A stretch of DNA of 7,273 nucleotides from Actinomycetes bacterium (GTDB taxonomy: Bacteria > Actinomycetota > Acidimicrobiia > Acidimicrobiales > Bog-793), in assembly GCA_021785095.1 (NCBI GenBank), contig JAJYGM010000783.1:1-7273 (forward strand), written 5' to 3'. Shown here one piece after another: positions 5,935 through 7,273 of the stretch. Position numbers and translations under genes: made by a program. Each line of letters opens with the position of its first letter. The stretch's first letter is position 1. The notes below the pieces were generated by a model. The model saw nothing but the letters and a program-made list of their open reading frames with translations. It did not search any database and had not been told where the DNA came from.

Positions 5935-6409
5935 CGACCGGGGACCCCGCGGGCGCTATGGCGCACGCGCGAGCTTCGTGCTCGCGCTCGTCGCGCTCGC
6001 CGTGGCGCTGGTGATCGGGAGCGGCGTCACGTCATCTGCCGCGCCGAGCGCGGCGCGACGCGCCGCTGCGCTCGACACGCAGATCCGCTGTCCGAGCTGC
6101 GAGGACATCTCGGTCGCGCAGTCGACGGCGTCGAGCGCGATCGCGGTACGCCGCGAGGTGGCCCGTCTCGCGGCCGCAGGGGAGAGCGATCGGGCGATCG
6201 AGCAGCGTCTCGTAGCCCAGTACGGGCCGAGCATCCTGCTGTCGCCCCCCGACTCGGGGCTCTCGTCGCTGGTCTGGCTCGTCCCGCTCGTGGCCGGCAT
6301 CCTGGCGCTGGCAGCGCTCGGGGCGTTCTTCTGGCGGCGGTCTCGCTCCTGGCGGAGCCTGCGTGCCGACGTCCTGGAGGACGGCAGGGTGCCCGGGGCC
6401 GGGGCATGA
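5927..6409 (+). CDS. ccmH: CcmH, CxxC apocytochrome thiol-handling protein (short form)
   Basis: Membrane-anchored protein that exchanges thiols with apocytochrome c and works with CcmF. It is 160 residues: an N-terminal signal anchor (about 16-32), a small helical domain with the family motif RCPSC (Cys55, Cys58) in LDTQIRCPSCEDISVAQS, then VRREVARLAAAGESDRAIEQR and QYGPSILLSPP (99-108), and a second helix (about 114-136). This is the single-domain CcmH/CycL form; the CcmI-like C-terminal half fused in E. coli CcmH is here a separate downstream gene. The GTG start at 5927 lies inside the end of ccmG (8-nt overlap) and has no obvious ribosome site, so its start is less certain, but no better in-frame start precedes the hydrophobic anchor. 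Its TGA overlaps the ccmI ATG (ATGA). Confidence 0.93.
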   Translation: MGDDRGPRGRYGARASFVLALVALAVALVIGSGVTSSAAPSAARRAAALDTQIRCPSCEDISVAQSTASSAIAVRREVARLAAAGESDRAIEQRLVAQYGPSILLSPPDSGLSSLVWLVPLVAGILALAALGAFFWRRSRSWRSLRADVLEDGRVPGAGA

Positions 6410-7273
6410 CCCGAAGCGTGGACCGAGTCGCACGGGCCCGCGCCGGCGACGAGGAGTGGCGGTTGCGCGACGAGCGGGACCTCCTCCGGCGCTCTCTCGA
6501 CGACGCGGCCCTCGAGCATCTCGAGGGTGACCTCACCGACGAGGACTACCGGCTCCTGTGTGCGAGGGACGAGCGGCGACTCGCCGAGGTCGACGCGGCC
6601 CTGGACGCGTACGCCGTCTTGCCCCGGGACCGCACTGCGGCGTCCCCCGTCGCCGAGGGTGCGGCGTCCCCCGTCGCCGAGGGTGCGGCGTCCCCTGTCG
6701 CCGAACTGTCCCCGCGCCAAAGCACGAGCGGTCCGACGAGCCAGCCAGGCGGCACCCGCCCGTCCCCGCAGCCGTCCCCGCAGCCGTCCCCGCGGCCGTG
6801 GCTGCTGGGGCTGCGCCTGAGGCGATGGCGACGCCGGTGGTGGCTCGCCGCGCTGGGCGGGGCGTCGGTGGTGGCGGCGACCCTGCTCCTCGCCCTCGGC
6901 CTGACGTCTCCTCGCCTCCCGGGGCAGTTCGCGACGGGCAGCGTCTCGCTCAACGTGGCGCAGCGGGTCGAGCGTCAGCTCGGCCAGGCATCGGTGCTCG
7001 TGGCGGAGGGAAATGCCACGCAGGCGATGCAGCTCTACGGCGACGTCCTCTCCGAAGACCCGCGCCAGCCGGTCGCGCTCGCCGAGTGGGGGTGGCTCGA
7101 CTGGCGTGCGGCGACCGCGGCGAAGGAGCAGACAGTCGCCGCCGAGGGCGCATCGGCGCTGGAGGAGGCCGTGAGGGTCGACCGGCGGCTGTTCGTCGCG
7201 CAGTACTACCTCGGGGTGGTCCTCTACGACGAAGGCGCCGCGGCGAAGGCGGTGACCCACTTCGCCGGCTTTC
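6406..7273 (+). CDS. ccmI: CcmI-like TPR protein of cytochrome c biogenesis (partial, 3' end outside window)
   Basis: Predicted apocytochrome c chaperone that delivers substrate to the CcmF/CcmH heme lyase. 289 residues are visible with no stop before the window edge. The N-terminal segment (about 15-67) is charged and helical and resembles the CcmI module (DERDLLRRSLDD..LEHLEGDLTDEDYRLL). A low-complexity linker follows (78-131) with three AASPVAEG/L repeats and three PSPQ/R repeats, then a basic stretch and a single membrane helix (about 145-167). TPR-like helices begin near 185; the first unit ends GNATQAMQLYGDVLSEDP (202-219), and a second region with YYLGVVLYDEGAAAKAVTHF reaches the edge. 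Canonical CcmI has a membrane helix before the N-terminal module; none is seen here. The ATG overlaps the ccmH stop by 4 nt. The name rests on position, N-terminal pattern and TPRs. Confidence 0.82.
   Translation, partial: MTRSVDRVARARAGDEEWRLRDERDLLRRSLDDAALEHLEGDLTDEDYRLLCARDERRLAEVDAALDAYAVLPRDRTAASPVAEGAASPVAEGAASPVAELSPRQSTSGPTSQPGGTRPSPQPSPQPSPRPWLLGLRLRRWRRRWWLAALGGASVVAATLLLALGLTSPRLPGQFATGSVSLNVAQRVERQLGQASVLVAEGNATQAMQLYGDVLSEDPRQPVALAEWGWLDWRAATAAKEQTVAAEGASALEEAVRVDRRLFVAQYYLGVVLYDEGAAAKAVTHFAGF
6637..6708 (+). repeat. 24-bp tandem repeat (3 copies) within ccmI
   Basis: Units 6637-6660 and 6661-6684 are identical, and 6685-6708 differs by one C-to-T change plus a diverged last few bases. 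They encode AASPVAEG, AASPVAEG and AASPVAEL (residues 78-101). The period is a multiple of three, so the frame is kept. The repeats lengthen the linker between the N-terminal module and the membrane helix. Confidence 0.93.
6760..6795 (+). repeat. 12-bp tandem repeat (3 copies) within ccmI
   Basis: CCGTCCCCGCAG at 6760-6771 and 6772-6783, and CCGTCCCCGCGG at 6784-6795, encode PSPQ-PSPQ-PSPR (residues 119-130). This Pro/Ser-rich spacer lies just before the basic patch and membrane helix of CcmI. It is a second, independent in-frame expansion in the same linker. Confidence 0.93.

Noticed and set aside
5956..7260. Long minus-strand frame (434 codons) opposite ccmH and ccmI
   Set aside because: Same reason: a low-complexity antisense shadow of genes with clear family motifs.

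Overview
This window carries one continuous plus-strand gene cluster for System I (Ccm) cytochrome c maturation. The order is ccmA-ccmB-ccmC-ccmD-ccmE-ccmF-ccmG-ccmH-ccmI. Eight genes are complete, and the ninth (ccmI) runs off the right edge. The DNA is very GC-rich, with third codon positions almost all G or C, Arg/Ala/Val-rich proteins and frequent GTG starts. This fits a high-GC bacterium. My best guess is an actinobacterial lineage such as Acidimicrobiia, based on codon style and the look of the CcmI N-terminal segment. That is inference: no rRNA or other phylogenetic marker is present.

Layout: 1-208 is a G-rich leader with a strong G-quadruplex-type tract (32-58), a perfect 10-bp inverted repeat (135-144/171-180) and a weak promoter-like pair just before ccmA. 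Next come ccmA (209-940, ABC ATPase), ccmB (930-1598, membrane subunit), ccmC (1595-2446, WWD heme-handling protein), ccmD (2443-2652, small membrane adaptor), ccmE (2649-3137, heme chaperone), ccmF (3137-5302, heme lyase core), ccmG (5299-5934, thioredoxin-like), ccmH (5927-6409, CxxC protein) and ccmI (6406 to beyond 7273, TPR protein). All eight junctions overlap, by 1, 4, 8 or 11 nt, so the set is almost certainly one translationally coupled operon. No other gene, RNA, mobile element or CRISPR array is seen.

How the genes work together (family knowledge): CcmC with CcmD loads heme onto the conserved His of CcmE outside the membrane. The CcmAB ATPase releases holo-CcmE. CcmF takes the heme from CcmE and attaches it to apocytochrome c. 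CcmG and CcmH keep the apocytochrome CxxCH cysteines reduced, and CcmI delivers the apocytochrome through its TPR domain.

The most unusual points are a Thr in place of the Asp of the CcmC WWD motif, near-perfect in-frame DNA tandem repeats in loops or linkers of CcmF and CcmI, a CcmI that lacks the usual first membrane segment, and the structured G-rich leader. I see no new biological system; this is a divergent version of a known one.
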